Positions 8,418-16,066 of a DNA stretch of 64,000 nucleotides are shown here, in pieces. Every line of letters starts with the position of its first letter. Positions within the stretch are counted from its first letter, which is position 1. A model generated the notes under the pieces. That model had not been told where the DNA came from. It saw only the letters and a program-made list of their open reading frames with translations, and ran no database searches. The stretch is taken from contig NC_007973.1 of assembly GCF_000196015.1 (NCBI RefSeq), positions 3,844,001-3,908,000 on the forward strand, in the 5' to 3' direction. Source of the stretch: Cupriavidus metallidurans CH34. Its GTDB lineage: Bacteria > Pseudomonadota > Gammaproteobacteria > Burkholderiales > Burkholderiaceae. The position numbers were made by a program, and so were the translations under genes.

Positions 8418-9329
8418 ATGTCGACCTCCACTTCCCTCCCTTCGACAAGTGCGCAGCCGTTCGACCAGATCGTTTTCGCTGGTGGTGGCAACCGCTGCTG
8501 GTGGCAGGCCGGATGGTGGGACACCGTGGAGCCAGAGCTGAAACTGAGGCCGCGCGTGATCGCCGGCATCTCGGCGGGCGCGGCGACGGCGTGCATGGTC
8601 TACGCGAATGATTCGAAGCAGACCATGGCCTACTACCGCGAGGTGCTGGCCAACAATTCGCGCAATGCGTACTGGGGCAACCTGCTGCGGCGCGAACGCG
8701 TATTTCCGCACTACGGCATCTATCGCAACGCATTGCTTTCGCTGTTTGGCGACAGCCGTCTGGAGCGATTGCAGGAAGCGCCGGAGATTCGCATCGGCGT
8801 CGCGCATATCCCGCGCTGGAGCGGCCCGCGTCTGGCCGTAGCGGCCGGACTGCTCGCGTACAACATCGACAAGCACCTGCTCAAGACACTGCATCCGAGA
8901 CTGGGCCGCAAGCTCGGCTTTCATCCGGAGTTCGTGCGCGCGCAGGATTGCCGGTCGCCCGAGGATCTGGCCGATCTGCTGCTGCAATCGGCATCGACGC
9001 CACCGTTCACGCCAGTACTTCGCCGGGATGGCCGCGCGGTGCTCGACGGCGGACTGGTCGACAACGTCCCCGTCGATGCGCTCGATGCCACGCCGGGCAA
9101 TGTGCTGGTGCTGGTGACCAGGCTGTATCCACGCCCGCGCCGCTTCGTGCTCGAGGTGGACGGCCAGCGTCGCCTGTATCTGCAACCGTCGATGCGTGTG
9201 CCGATTTCGAGCTGGGACTACACCCGGCCCGAGGCGATGACGCATGCGTACGACCTGGGCTGCCGCGATGCGGAAACATTTCTGCGCGAGTGGCCCGAGA
9301 TAAGAGAGGAACTGTTGCCGGCGTCTTGA
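8418..9329 (+). CDS. Patatin-like phospholipase
   Basis: A 303-residue protein of the patatin fold. The glycine-rich oxyanion loop A-G-G-G-N-R is at about residues 21-26, the nucleophile elbow G-I-S-A-G (Ser 52) follows, and the catalytic Asp lies in L-D-G-G-L-V-D-N near residue 195. All parts of the Ser-Asp dyad are therefore present. The family hydrolyses acyl esters of phospholipids or other lipids; substrate is unknown. No signal peptide is visible, so it is probably cytoplasmic. ATG 8418 begins 8 bases after the thioesterase stop, which implies co-transcription. It is about as long as the smaller bacterial single-domain patatins and has no beta-barrel domain. Confidence 0.85.
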   Translation: MSTSTSLPSTSAQPFDQIVFAGGGNRCWWQAGWWDTVEPELKLRPRVIAGISAGAATACMVYANDSKQTMAYYREVLANNSRNAYWGNLLRRERVFPHYGIYRNALLSLFGDSRLERLQEAPEIRIGVAHIPRWSGPRLAVAAGLLAYNIDKHLLKTLHPRLGRKLGFHPEFVRAQDCRSPEDLADLLLQSASTPPFTPVLRRDGRAVLDGGLVDNVPVDALDATPGNVLVLVTRLYPRPRRFVLEVDGQRRLYLQPSMRVPISSWDYTRPEAMTHAYDLGCRDAETFLREWPEIREELLPAS

Positions 9330-9410
9330 GTGGTATGCGCCAGATTGGCGCCGGTCGATCGTGTGTGCAATGTGCAATGCGGCCAAGGGCTGCCAGGCAA
9401 GGAGGCATGA

Positions 9411-10892
9411 ATGACTAAGCGTCAGGCATCAACGGCGACCACCACGAAGACAACGGCAAAAGCCCGGCGCCGCGCCAGTGAGGTTAGCGCGGAGCCGGTT
9501 GTCGAGCGTGTGCCGCGCCGCAAGCGTTCCGTGCGGCCCACCACGCGTGAAGCGGATTTCGTCGTGATCGGCGCAGGCTCCGGTGGCGTGGCCGCGGCGC
9601 GTCGCGCGGCATCGCATGGCGCACGCGTGATACTGGTCGAGCGCGACGCCATTGGCGGTACCTGCGTGAATCGCGGGTGCGTGCCAAAGAAGATGCTCTC
9701 CTATGGCGCGAACTGGGCGTCGATCCTCTCGACGTGCCTGTCACATACCGGCGGCAAGGAAGACTGGCGCGATGCCAGCGTGCGCGTGAATGCCGAAGTG
9801 GCGCGGCTCAATGCGTCGTACGCGCAACGGCTCAATGAGGCCGGCGTCGAGATCCTGCATGGCGATGCGCGGCTCAGTGGAGCGGACGAGGTGGTGGTCG
9901 GTAACGAGATCATCCGCACGCGCAAGACGCTGATCGCCACTGGCGCGCATCCCCTCGCCCTGCCCGTTCCGGGCGGCGAGCTGGCGAGTTCGTCCGATGA
10001 CGTGTTCACCTGGCAGACCGTGCCTGCATCCATCGCGGTGATCGGCGGCGGCTACATTGCCGTGGAGATGGCGTCGATTCTCTCGCGCTATGGCGTGAAA
10101 GTGGACCTGCTGGTGCGCGGGGATCGCCTGCTGCCGAAGTTCGATCACGATATTGCCGCCGCGCTGGCCGAGGCGCTCGCGGCAAAGGGCGTGCGACTCC
10201 ATTTCCGGGCCGACGTGACGATGCTGTCGCAGGCCAACGGCGCGACCGAAGTCTGCTACACGCAGCAGAACAATCCTGGCCGCACGCAGACCGTGCGCGC
10301 GCAGGCGGTACTCGCGGCGATCGGGCGTCGGCCCAGCATCGCCGAACTTGGGCTCGATGCGCTTGGCGTGCAGCTTGGCGAGCGCGGCGGCATTTGCGTC
10401 GATCGGCAGTTCCGCACCACGGTGCGCTCGATCCATGCGATCGGCGACTGCATGGATCGGAATCTGCATCTGACGCCGGTAGCCATCGCGCAGGGGCGCT
10501 GGCTTGCAGATCGGTTGTTCGGCAAACGTGGTGATATTGCCGATTTCGATTTCGTGCCGACCGCCGTGTTCAGCGAACCCGCGATCGGAGCGGTGGGATT
10601 GACTGAGGCACAGGCGATCGAAGCCGCCGGCGGCAGAGCCGATCGCGTGCGCACCGAGATCAAGCGGTTTGTGTCGCTGGAGAACCGCTTCGGCGGCGTG
10701 GCGCAGCCCTCGGTGTTCAAGCTGGTGTTCAACGCGCGCAGCGGACGGGTGCTGGGTGCGCACCTGATGGACAACGCCGCGCCGGAGATCATCCAGACCT
10801 TTGCCGTCGCACTGCGCCTCGGCGTGAAGGATGCGCATCTGAAGACGACGATGCCACTGCATCCCACGGTGGCGGAGGAACTGTTCGGCTAG
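9411..10892 (+). CDS. gor: Glutathione-reductase-like FAD disulfide oxidoreductase with basic N-terminal extension
   Basis: A 493-residue member of the pyridine nucleotide-disulfide oxidoreductases. FAD binding is shown by V-I-G-A-G-S-G-G-V-A-A-A-R at about 52-64. The redox disulfide is G-G-T-C-V-N-R-G-C-V-P-K-K (Cys 85 and Cys 90); V-P-K-K is typical of glutathione reductases. The NAD(P)H site is V-I-G-G-G-Y-I-A-V-E near 209, followed by V-R-G-D-R, whose arginines favour NADPH. The C-terminal His-Glu pair is in H-P-T-V-A-E-E. Residues 1-46 form a Lys/Arg/Thr-rich extension absent from the roughly 450-residue standard enzyme. An excellent AGGAGG precedes ATG 9411, supporting the long form. 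Role: reduction of glutathione disulfide or a related low-molecular-weight disulfide. Confidence 0.85.
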   Translation: MTKRQASTATTTKTTAKARRRASEVSAEPVVERVPRRKRSVRPTTREADFVVIGAGSGGVAAARRAASHGARVILVERDAIGGTCVNRGCVPKKMLSYGANWASILSTCLSHTGGKEDWRDASVRVNAEVARLNASYAQRLNEAGVEILHGDARLSGADEVVVGNEIIRTRKTLIATGAHPLALPVPGGELASSSDDVFTWQTVPASIAVIGGGYIAVEMASILSRYGVKVDLLVRGDRLLPKFDHDIAAALAEALAAKGVRLHFRADVTMLSQANGATEVCYTQQNNPGRTQTVRAQAVLAAIGRRPSIAELGLDALGVQLGERGGICVDRQFRTTVRSIHAIGDCMDRNLHLTPVAIAQGRWLADRLFGKRGDIADFDFVPTAVFSEPAIGAVGLTEAQAIEAAGGRADRVRTEIKRFVSLENRFGGVAQPSVFKLVFNARSGRVLGAHLMDNAAPEIIQTFAVALRLGVKDAHLKTTMPLHPTVAEELFG

Positions 10893-10901
10893 GGATGCGA
10901 A

Positions 10902-11810
10902 CTAGTCCAGCGCCGGATTCACGCGCGACAGTGCCTCGCGAAACAGGTTCGAGAATCGCGTGGCGGCCAGCGAGAGCGGGTTGTCGCGCAGCGTCACAAT
11001 GCCGAGCGTCAGGGGCCGCAGCGGTACGTCCACGGGGATGCGCGTGAGCTGCTCGGACTGGGGACCCACCTTCAGGATGCTGCTCGGGATCGTCGACACC
11101 GCATCGGTGCTGACCAGCAGACTCGACGTCACGCCGAACGTATTGGTCTTGATGATGCGCCGGGGAAGTGGCAGGCCGAGTTGCTGCAACTGATCGAGCA
11201 GGAAGGTGTGCTGGCTGCCTGGCGATAGCTGCATCAGCCAGTCGCACTCCACCAGTTCTTCCCAGCGCGTGGCGTTGGCCAGCGGGTGTCCACGGCGGCC
11301 CGCGATCATGACGTCGAGCGTCTTCAACGGCTCGAAATCGAACTCGCTGCCCAGCGTTTCCGGAATCAGCGCGGCAATCGCGAAGTCGACCGTGCCGGCG
11401 CGCAGCGCGGGCAATACCGCGGGCATCAGGCCCTCTTCGAGCGTCAGGTCGGCCAGCGGCATGCTGCGCCTGAAATCTCGCAGGACATCGGGGAGCACGC
11501 TCAGGAACACCATCGGCGTCACCGCGACCGACACGCGGGCTTTTTCGCCGCCCATCAACTGACGGATGTCCTGGCGCGCGAGCGTAAGCTGGTTCTGCGA
11601 CTGCCGCGCGCGGACGGTCAGCTGGCGACCGCACTCGGTGAGCGTGATACCGCGCGAGCTTCTGACGATCAGCGGCGCATCGAGGTCTTCTTCCAGTTCC
11701 CGAATGGCCTTCGTAATCGCTGCCTGGCTCAGGTGCAGACTGCGCGCGGCGCCGCGAATGCTGCCGGTTTCGACCAGCCGCAGCCACGCCTTCAGTTGAT
11801 GGTCTCGCAT
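10902..11810 (-). CDS. LysR-family transcriptional regulator, probably of the divergent amidase/symporter genes
   Basis: A 302-residue LysR regulator. The winged HTH is at residues 1-65 (H-Q-L-K-A-W-L-R-L-V-E-T-G-S, then L-H-L-S-Q-A-A-I-T-K-A-I-R-E-L-E). The effector-binding domain covers about residues 90-300. ATG 11810 follows GGGGAGA; the frame continues upstream but those 17 residues lack HTH character. It faces the amidase gene across 184 bases, the classic LysR layout, so it likely controls the amidase-DUF3311-SSS genes and itself. It is convergent with the gor-like gene, with only 9 bases between stops. The shared intergenic region contains AT-rich T-N11-A candidates but none clear enough to annotate as the operator. 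Confidence 0.88.
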   Translation of the reverse strand: MRDHQLKAWLRLVETGSIRGAARSLHLSQAAITKAIRELEEDLDAPLIVRSSRGITLTECGRQLTVRARQSQNQLTLARQDIRQLMGGEKARVSVAVTPMVFLSVLPDVLRDFRRSMPLADLTLEEGLMPAVLPALRAGTVDFAIAALIPETLGSEFDFEPLKTLDVMIAGRRGHPLANATRWEELVECDWLMQLSPGSQHTFLLDQLQQLGLPLPRRIIKTNTFGVTSSLLVSTDAVSTIPSSILKVGPQSEQLTRIPVDVPLRPLTLGIVTLRDNPLSLAATRFSNLFREALSRVNPALD

Positions 11811-11994
11811 GTGTGTTGTCTCCCCAGGGCAGGTGACCTGCCGCACCGCAAACGATGACAACTTTTAGTGGTCACCATCGGAAAAGTATTGTCTTTTGGT
11901 ATGCATCATAGCGGACTAGTCTTTCTCCGACGTGCCGTCAGCCCCACAGGCGGCCGAACACAAAACTCAAAACACGGAAACAGGAGACAGACGT

Positions 11995-13416
11995 ATGAGC
12001 AACGAGCTGTGGCGTTGGAGCGCGGCCGAGGCGGCCAGCCAGATCGCAAAGCGCGAGGTATCGTCGGTGGAGGTTGTTGCCAGTAGCCTGGCCCGACTGG
12101 ATGCGGTCAATCCATCGATCAATGCCGTCGTCGACGTGCTGGCGTACGAGGCGATGCAGGCAGCGGCCGACGCCGATGCGGCGCTGGCCCGGGGCGAGTT
12201 GCTTGGGCCGCTGCACGGCGTTCCCGTGACGGTGAAGGTCAACGTCGACATGGCGGGCCGTGCCACGACCAATGGCGTGGTGGCGTTCCAGGACACGGTG
12301 GCCAGCGTGGACAGCCCGGTGGTTGCCAATCTCCGCAAGGCCGGCGCCGTGATCATCGGCCGCACCAACACGCCGGCATTCTCGCTGCGCTGGTTCACTG
12401 ACAACGACCTGCATGGCCGTACCCTCAATCCGTGGAACGCCAGCCATACACCGGGCGGGTCCAGCGGCGGTGCCTCGGCTGCGGTGGCGGCCGGTATCGG
12501 CGCCATTGCGCACGGCAATGACCAGGGCGGCTCGATTCGCTATCCGGCCTATGCCTGCGGTGTTGCCGGGCTGCGCCCGACACAGGGTCTGGTGCCGGCC
12601 TTCAATCCCTCGCAGTTGCGTGAGCGCACGATGGGTGCGCAGCTATCGTCCGTGCAGGGGCCGCTGGCGCGCACGGTACGCGACCTGCGTCTGGCGCTGA
12701 CCGCGATGGCCGCGCCGGACAGCCGTGACCCCTGGCAGGCTTCGGCCTCGGTTGGTAGCGCTCACAAGACCTTTCCGACACGCGTTGCCGTCTGCGCGAC
12801 CCTGCCGGGCTTCACGGCTGACGAAGCGGTCACGGCCGCCGTAAGGCAGGCGGCTCGCTGGCTCGAGGATGCCGGCTGCGTGATCGAGGAAGTCGTGCCA
12901 CCTCGATTCCAGGAGGCGACCGACCTGTGGCTGGCACTGACGATGAACGAACTGGCCGCTGGCCTGGGCGACATCATCGAGCGTGACGGCGACGATGCCG
13001 TGCGCGCTGCCATCGGCACCCAACGGCGTCAGACAGCATCGCTGGATCTCGCCGGATACATGAACGCCCTGGCGCGACGCACCACGCTGCTGCGCGAGTG
13101 GCAGCAGTTCTTTGAACGCTACCCGCTGCTGCTGATGCCCGTGTCCTGGCAACGCCCGTTCCTGATCGACGCAGACCGTCAGGGCGCTGATGCCGCACGC
13201 CACATCCTCGACGCGCAGAGTCCGCTGCTTGCAACGGCGATTCTCGGCCTGCCTGGGCTGTCCGTGCCCACTGGATTGGCAGGAGGCTTGCCAATGGGTG
13301 TGCAACTGGTAGCCGGGCGCTTTCAGGAAAGCCTGATCCTGTCCGCCGGTGAGGCCATCGAGGCGCGCTGCGGCGTGATGACGCCGATCGATCCCCAGAC
13401 GTCGGCCGCGCGCTGA
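11995..13416 (+). CDS. Amidase (amidase signature family)
   Basis: A 473-residue amidase signature enzyme that hydrolyses a C-N amide bond. The Ser-cisSer-Lys triad is complete: Lys 81 in P-V-T-V-K-V-N-V-D, cis-Ser about 156 in P-G-G-S-S-G-G-A-S, and nucleophile Ser 180 in D-Q-G-G-S-I-R-Y-P. Length is normal for the family. No signal peptide is present, so it acts in the cytoplasm. ATG 11995 follows AGGAGA. A DUF3311 protein and an SSS-family symporter follow 13 bases downstream and beyond, suggesting that the symporter imports the amide or removes or takes up its acid product. The substrate (aliphatic, aryl or amino-acid amide) cannot be read from the sequence; a GatA role is unlikely without gatB/gatC. 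Confidence 0.88.
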   Translation: MSNELWRWSAAEAASQIAKREVSSVEVVASSLARLDAVNPSINAVVDVLAYEAMQAAADADAALARGELLGPLHGVPVTVKVNVDMAGRATTNGVVAFQDTVASVDSPVVANLRKAGAVIIGRTNTPAFSLRWFTDNDLHGRTLNPWNASHTPGGSSGGASAAVAAGIGAIAHGNDQGGSIRYPAYACGVAGLRPTQGLVPAFNPSQLRERTMGAQLSSVQGPLARTVRDLRLALTAMAAPDSRDPWQASASVGSAHKTFPTRVAVCATLPGFTADEAVTAAVRQAARWLEDAGCVIEEVVPPRFQEATDLWLALTMNELAAGLGDIIERDGDDAVRAAIGTQRRQTASLDLAGYMNALARRTTLLREWQQFFERYPLLLMPVSWQRPFLIDADRQGADAARHILDAQSPLLATAILGLPGLSVPTGLAGGLPMGVQLVAGRFQESLILSAGEAIEARCGVMTPIDPQTSAAR

Positions 13417-13429
13417 AAGGAGTCCGGTC

Positions 13430-13639
13430 ATGCTCAAGCTACTGATCGGCATCGGCATTCCCTACGTTGGCGTGCTGGGGCTGCTGCCCTGGGTTGCGTC
13501 GGTGGACACCTTCGTGCTCGGCGTGCCATTCGTCTATGCGTGGATGTTCGCCTGGTTCGTGCTGACGTCGGTGTGCCTCTACGTCTGCTGGCGTTTCTTC
13601 GACCGTCCTGTCGACGCCGAGCGTCGGCTGGACGCCTGA
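13430..13639 (+). CDS. DUF3311 small membrane protein, symporter partner
   Basis: A 69-residue protein with two membrane helices (about residues 4-23 and 30-55). Sequence features such as I-P-Y-V-G-V-L, L-G-V-P-F-V-Y-A-W-M and a charged tail fit DUF3311. Members of this family are typically encoded directly before SSS-family sodium/solute symporters, as here, where the symporter starts 18 bases later. By analogy with the YhdT/PanF type pairs it is probably an accessory subunit for the permease, but its function is not established. AAAGGAG precedes ATG 13430 at good spacing. Confidence 0.8.
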   Translation: MLKLLIGIGIPYVGVLGLLPWVASVDTFVLGVPFVYAWMFAWFVLTSVCLYVCWRFFDRPVDAERRLDA

Positions 13640-13657
13640 CTTCCGGGAGCCACTCTT

Positions 13658-15043
13658 ATGTCCACAGCGGTTTTCCTCGGCTTCATCGTCCTGTCGCTGT
13701 ACCTGGCCCTGCGTTCGCGCAAGGGAACGGGGTCGCAAAGCGCTCATGACTTCTTCGTCGCGTCCCGGCAGTTCGGCGCGTTCCTCGTGTTCTTCCTGGC
13801 GGCTGGCGAGATCTACAGCGTGGCCACGATGGTGGGCTTCGCCGGCGGTATCTACGCGAAGGGGCCGACCTACGGCATCTGGTTCCTGGGCTACATCCTG
13901 CTGGCCTATCCGCTCGGCTACTTCCTGGCGCCGAAGATCTGGGAGGCCGGCCAGCGCTTCAATGCCATCACACTGGCGGACCTGTTCAAGGGCCACTTCG
14001 ACAACCGCGCCGTGGAGTTCGTAGTCGCGCTGTCGTCGATCCTGTTCCTGCTGCCGATGGCACAGCTCCAGTTCACTGGCCTGATCGCCGCGTTCCGGGG
14101 GCTGGGCTGGAGCTTCCAGCCGCTCCATCTGGTCCTGATCGCGGCGGTGCTCGCCTTCACGTACATCGCCATTTCCGGCGTGCGTTCGTCGGCCTACGTG
14201 GCGGTGCTCAAGGACGTGCTGATGGTGGTGGCGATCGTGGTGACGGGCCTGGCGGTTGCGGGCGAAGTTGGCGTAGCGAAGGTCTTCCACGTGGCGAGCG
14301 AGCACGTCAGCAACCGGATGAACGACGAGCAGCTACGTTTCTCGATGAGCACGATATTGTTCCAGTCGCTTGGCTTCTACATGATGCCGATCTCGGTGCA
14401 GTTCATCTACACCGCGAAAAGCGCAGATACGATCCGCCGCACGCAGGTGGCCATGCCGCTGTACATGCTGATGTATCCGTTCCTGGTACTGGCGTCGTAC
14501 TACGCGCTGACGCGCAGCGACACACTTGCAACGGCGAACGAGGCCTTCTTCGTGGCGGCCACCCACCTGCTGCCCTCCTGGCTACTGGGCCTGGTGGCGG
14601 CGGCCGCGGCGCTGTCGGGCCTGCTGGTGCTGACGGGCATGTGTCTGGCGATCGGTCCCATCGTCACGCGCAACCTGCTGCCGCACCTGCCAGAGTCCAG
14701 GCAGAAGGCAGGTGCAAAGGGGGTGATCGTCGTGTACCTGATCGTGTCAATCCTGATGACGCTGATGGCGCCGAACCTGATGCTCACGCTGATCAACACC
14801 ACGTACTACGGCGTGACGCAGTTCCTGCCAGGGATGATCGTCATCCTGTTCTCGCTACGTGTCAGGCCAAGCGCGGTGGTGCTGGGCATCCTGACCGGCC
14901 AGTTGATGGCGGTCGTGCTGTATCTCGAGAAGGTGGATCTGGGTGGCATCAACCTGGGACTGCCCTGCCTCGCGGCGAACGTCGTGGTGATGGTGGTGCT
15001 GAACCTGCTCCGTACCCCGAAGGGGCTTCAGGCGACGGCGTAG
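13658..15043 (+). CDS. Sodium:solute symporter (SSS family)
   Basis: A 461-residue inner-membrane permease with about thirteen hydrophobic helices. The N-terminal D-F-F-V-A-S-R-Q (here after S-A-H) and G-F-A-G-G-I-Y-A-K-G are hallmarks of the sodium solute symporter family. The length and the paired DUF3311 resemble monocarboxylate/panthothenate-type members. GGGAGCC precedes ATG 13658. It is third in an operon with amidase and DUF3311, divergent from a LysR regulator. Sodium-driven uptake of an organic acid or amide is inferred from family and context; the exact substrate is unknown. Confidence 0.88.
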   Translation: MSTAVFLGFIVLSLYLALRSRKGTGSQSAHDFFVASRQFGAFLVFFLAAGEIYSVATMVGFAGGIYAKGPTYGIWFLGYILLAYPLGYFLAPKIWEAGQRFNAITLADLFKGHFDNRAVEFVVALSSILFLLPMAQLQFTGLIAAFRGLGWSFQPLHLVLIAAVLAFTYIAISGVRSSAYVAVLKDVLMVVAIVVTGLAVAGEVGVAKVFHVASEHVSNRMNDEQLRFSMSTILFQSLGFYMMPISVQFIYTAKSADTIRRTQVAMPLYMLMYPFLVLASYYALTRSDTLATANEAFFVAATHLLPSWLLGLVAAAAALSGLLVLTGMCLAIGPIVTRNLLPHLPESRQKAGAKGVIVVYLIVSILMTLMAPNLMLTLINTTYYGVTQFLPGMIVILFSLRVRPSAVVLGILTGQLMAVVLYLEKVDLGGINLGLPCLAANVVVMVVLNLLRTPKGLQATA

Positions 15044-15123
15044 TCGCACAGCAGGCCAGATGCTTGATGGTCGCGGGATCGGGCATCGCCCGATTCCAAC
15101 CGGCCAAATGCAGAACGCAAAAA

Positions 15124-15153
15124 GCAAAACGGACGCCGAAGCGTCCGTTTTGC
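15124..15153 (-). terminator. Intrinsic terminator of tRNA-Phe
   Basis: A perfect 13-bp stem GCAAAACGGACGC / GCGTCCGTTTTGC with a four-base loop, which reads UUCG on the minus strand, is followed on that strand by a run of five T. It lies 7 bases beyond the tRNA 3-prime end. It may also reduce readthrough of the plus-strand symporter transcript arriving from the other side. Confidence 0.85.
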
Positions 15154-15160
15154 TTGAATC

Positions 15161-15236
15161 TGGTGGCCTGGGACGGAATCGAACCGCCGACACAAGGATT
15201 TTCAATCCTCTGCTCTACCGACTGAGCTACCGGGCC
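15161..15236 (-). tRNA. tRNA-Phe (anticodon GAA)
   Basis: A 76-base tRNA with the CCA end encoded. Read on the minus strand it has acceptor GGCCCGG, the D arm with AGCTCAGTCGGTAGAGC, anticodon loop TTGAAAA with GAA at positions 34-36, and the T loop TTCGATT. Pairing shows one C-A mismatch in the acceptor stem (C5 with A68) and a G-U pair in the T stem; all other stems close. A matching promoter and terminator flank it. Identity is clear. Confidence 0.95.
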
Positions 15237-15247
15237 AAAGAAGCGAA

Positions 15248-15276
15248 ACTATAACTGTGCAAAATTGGTTCGTCAA
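15248..15276 (-). promoter_or_regulatory. Sigma-70 promoter of tRNA-Phe
   Basis: On the minus strand TTGACG (15276-15271) and TATAGT (15253-15248) are separated by exactly 17 bases. The expected start site is about 5 bases before the tRNA 5-prime end, so processing by RNase P would remove a very short leader. The match to consensus and position make this one of the clearest promoters in the window. Confidence 0.8.
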
Positions 15277-15293
15277 GCGTTTTGTCGAGCCAC

Positions 15294-16010
15294 TTATTGT
15301 TCGGTCGGCTCGGGCTTGTTGCGGCCCAGTTCCACGCCCAGCTGCTTGAGCTTGCGGTACAGGTGGGTACGCTCCAGACCGGTCTTCTCCGCCACACGGG
15401 TCATGCTGCCGTGTTCGCGCACCAGGTGGTACTCGAAGTACGCACGCTCGAACAGGTCGCGGGCTTCACGCAGCGGCATGTCGAACGAGAACTGCATTTC
15501 ACCTTCGGGTACACCGCGTGTGGCCGTGCCGTTCGCGATGGCCTCGGCCGGTACTTCGGCGGTTGCTATCGCGGAGACCGCGGCTTCGCCCGTGCTGACG
15601 GCGGCAGGTGCGGCCACCACGGAAGGCGCGGCACGTGGGCGCTCGACGCCACGGGCCAGCCCTGCCTCGACGGCGGACAGCAGCTTCTGCAGCGCGATCG
15701 GCTTCTCAAGGAAGTTGAGCGCGCCGATCTTGGTGGCTTCGACGGCCGTGTCGATCGTCGCATGGCCGGACATCATGATGACCGGCATGGTCAGGAAGCC
15801 CTGTGCCGACCACTCCTTGAGCAGCGTCACGCCGTCCGTATCTGGCATCCAGATATCGAGCAGCACCAGGTCCGGCGTCGCGCCTGCACGAAACTCGCGT
15901 GCCTGCTGGGCGTTCTCCGCCACTTCGACCACGTGGCCTTCGTCGCTCAGGATTTCCGAGAGCAGCTCCCGGATACCCATTTCGTCATCGACTACGAGGA
16001 TGGTTGCCAT
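15294..16010 (-). CDS. NtrX-like response regulator lacking the AAA+ domain
   Basis: A 238-residue response regulator. The receiver domain covers residues 1-120, with acidic pocket V-V-D-D-E and phospho-acceptor Asp in V-L-L-D-I-W-M-P-D (about residue 52), then K in L-E-K-P. An Ala/Val-rich linker (about 122-170) replaces the sigma-54 AAA+ ATPase expected in NtrX. A Fis-type HTH closes the protein, with T-R-V-A-E-K-T-G-L-E-R-T-H-L-Y-R-K-L-K. It lies 56 bases after the large sensor kinase, its likely partner. Without the ATPase it cannot open sigma-54 promoters by itself; it may work like RegA/PrrA-type regulators with sigma-70. Targets unknown. Confidence 0.85.
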   Translation of the reverse strand: MATILVVDDEMGIRELLSEILSDEGHVVEVAENAQQAREFRAGATPDLVLLDIWMPDTDGVTLLKEWSAQGFLTMPVIMMSGHATIDTAVEATKIGALNFLEKPIALQKLLSAVEAGLARGVERPRAAPSVVAAPAAVSTGEAAVSAIATAEVPAEAIANGTATRGVPEGEMQFSFDMPLREARDLFERAYFEYHLVREHGSMTRVAEKTGLERTHLYRKLKQLGVELGRNKPEPTEQ

Positions 16011-16066
16011 ACGTTCCTCTTAACCCCACCGCAGCGTCACCGGACGTTGCCGGTGCGCAAGATTGA

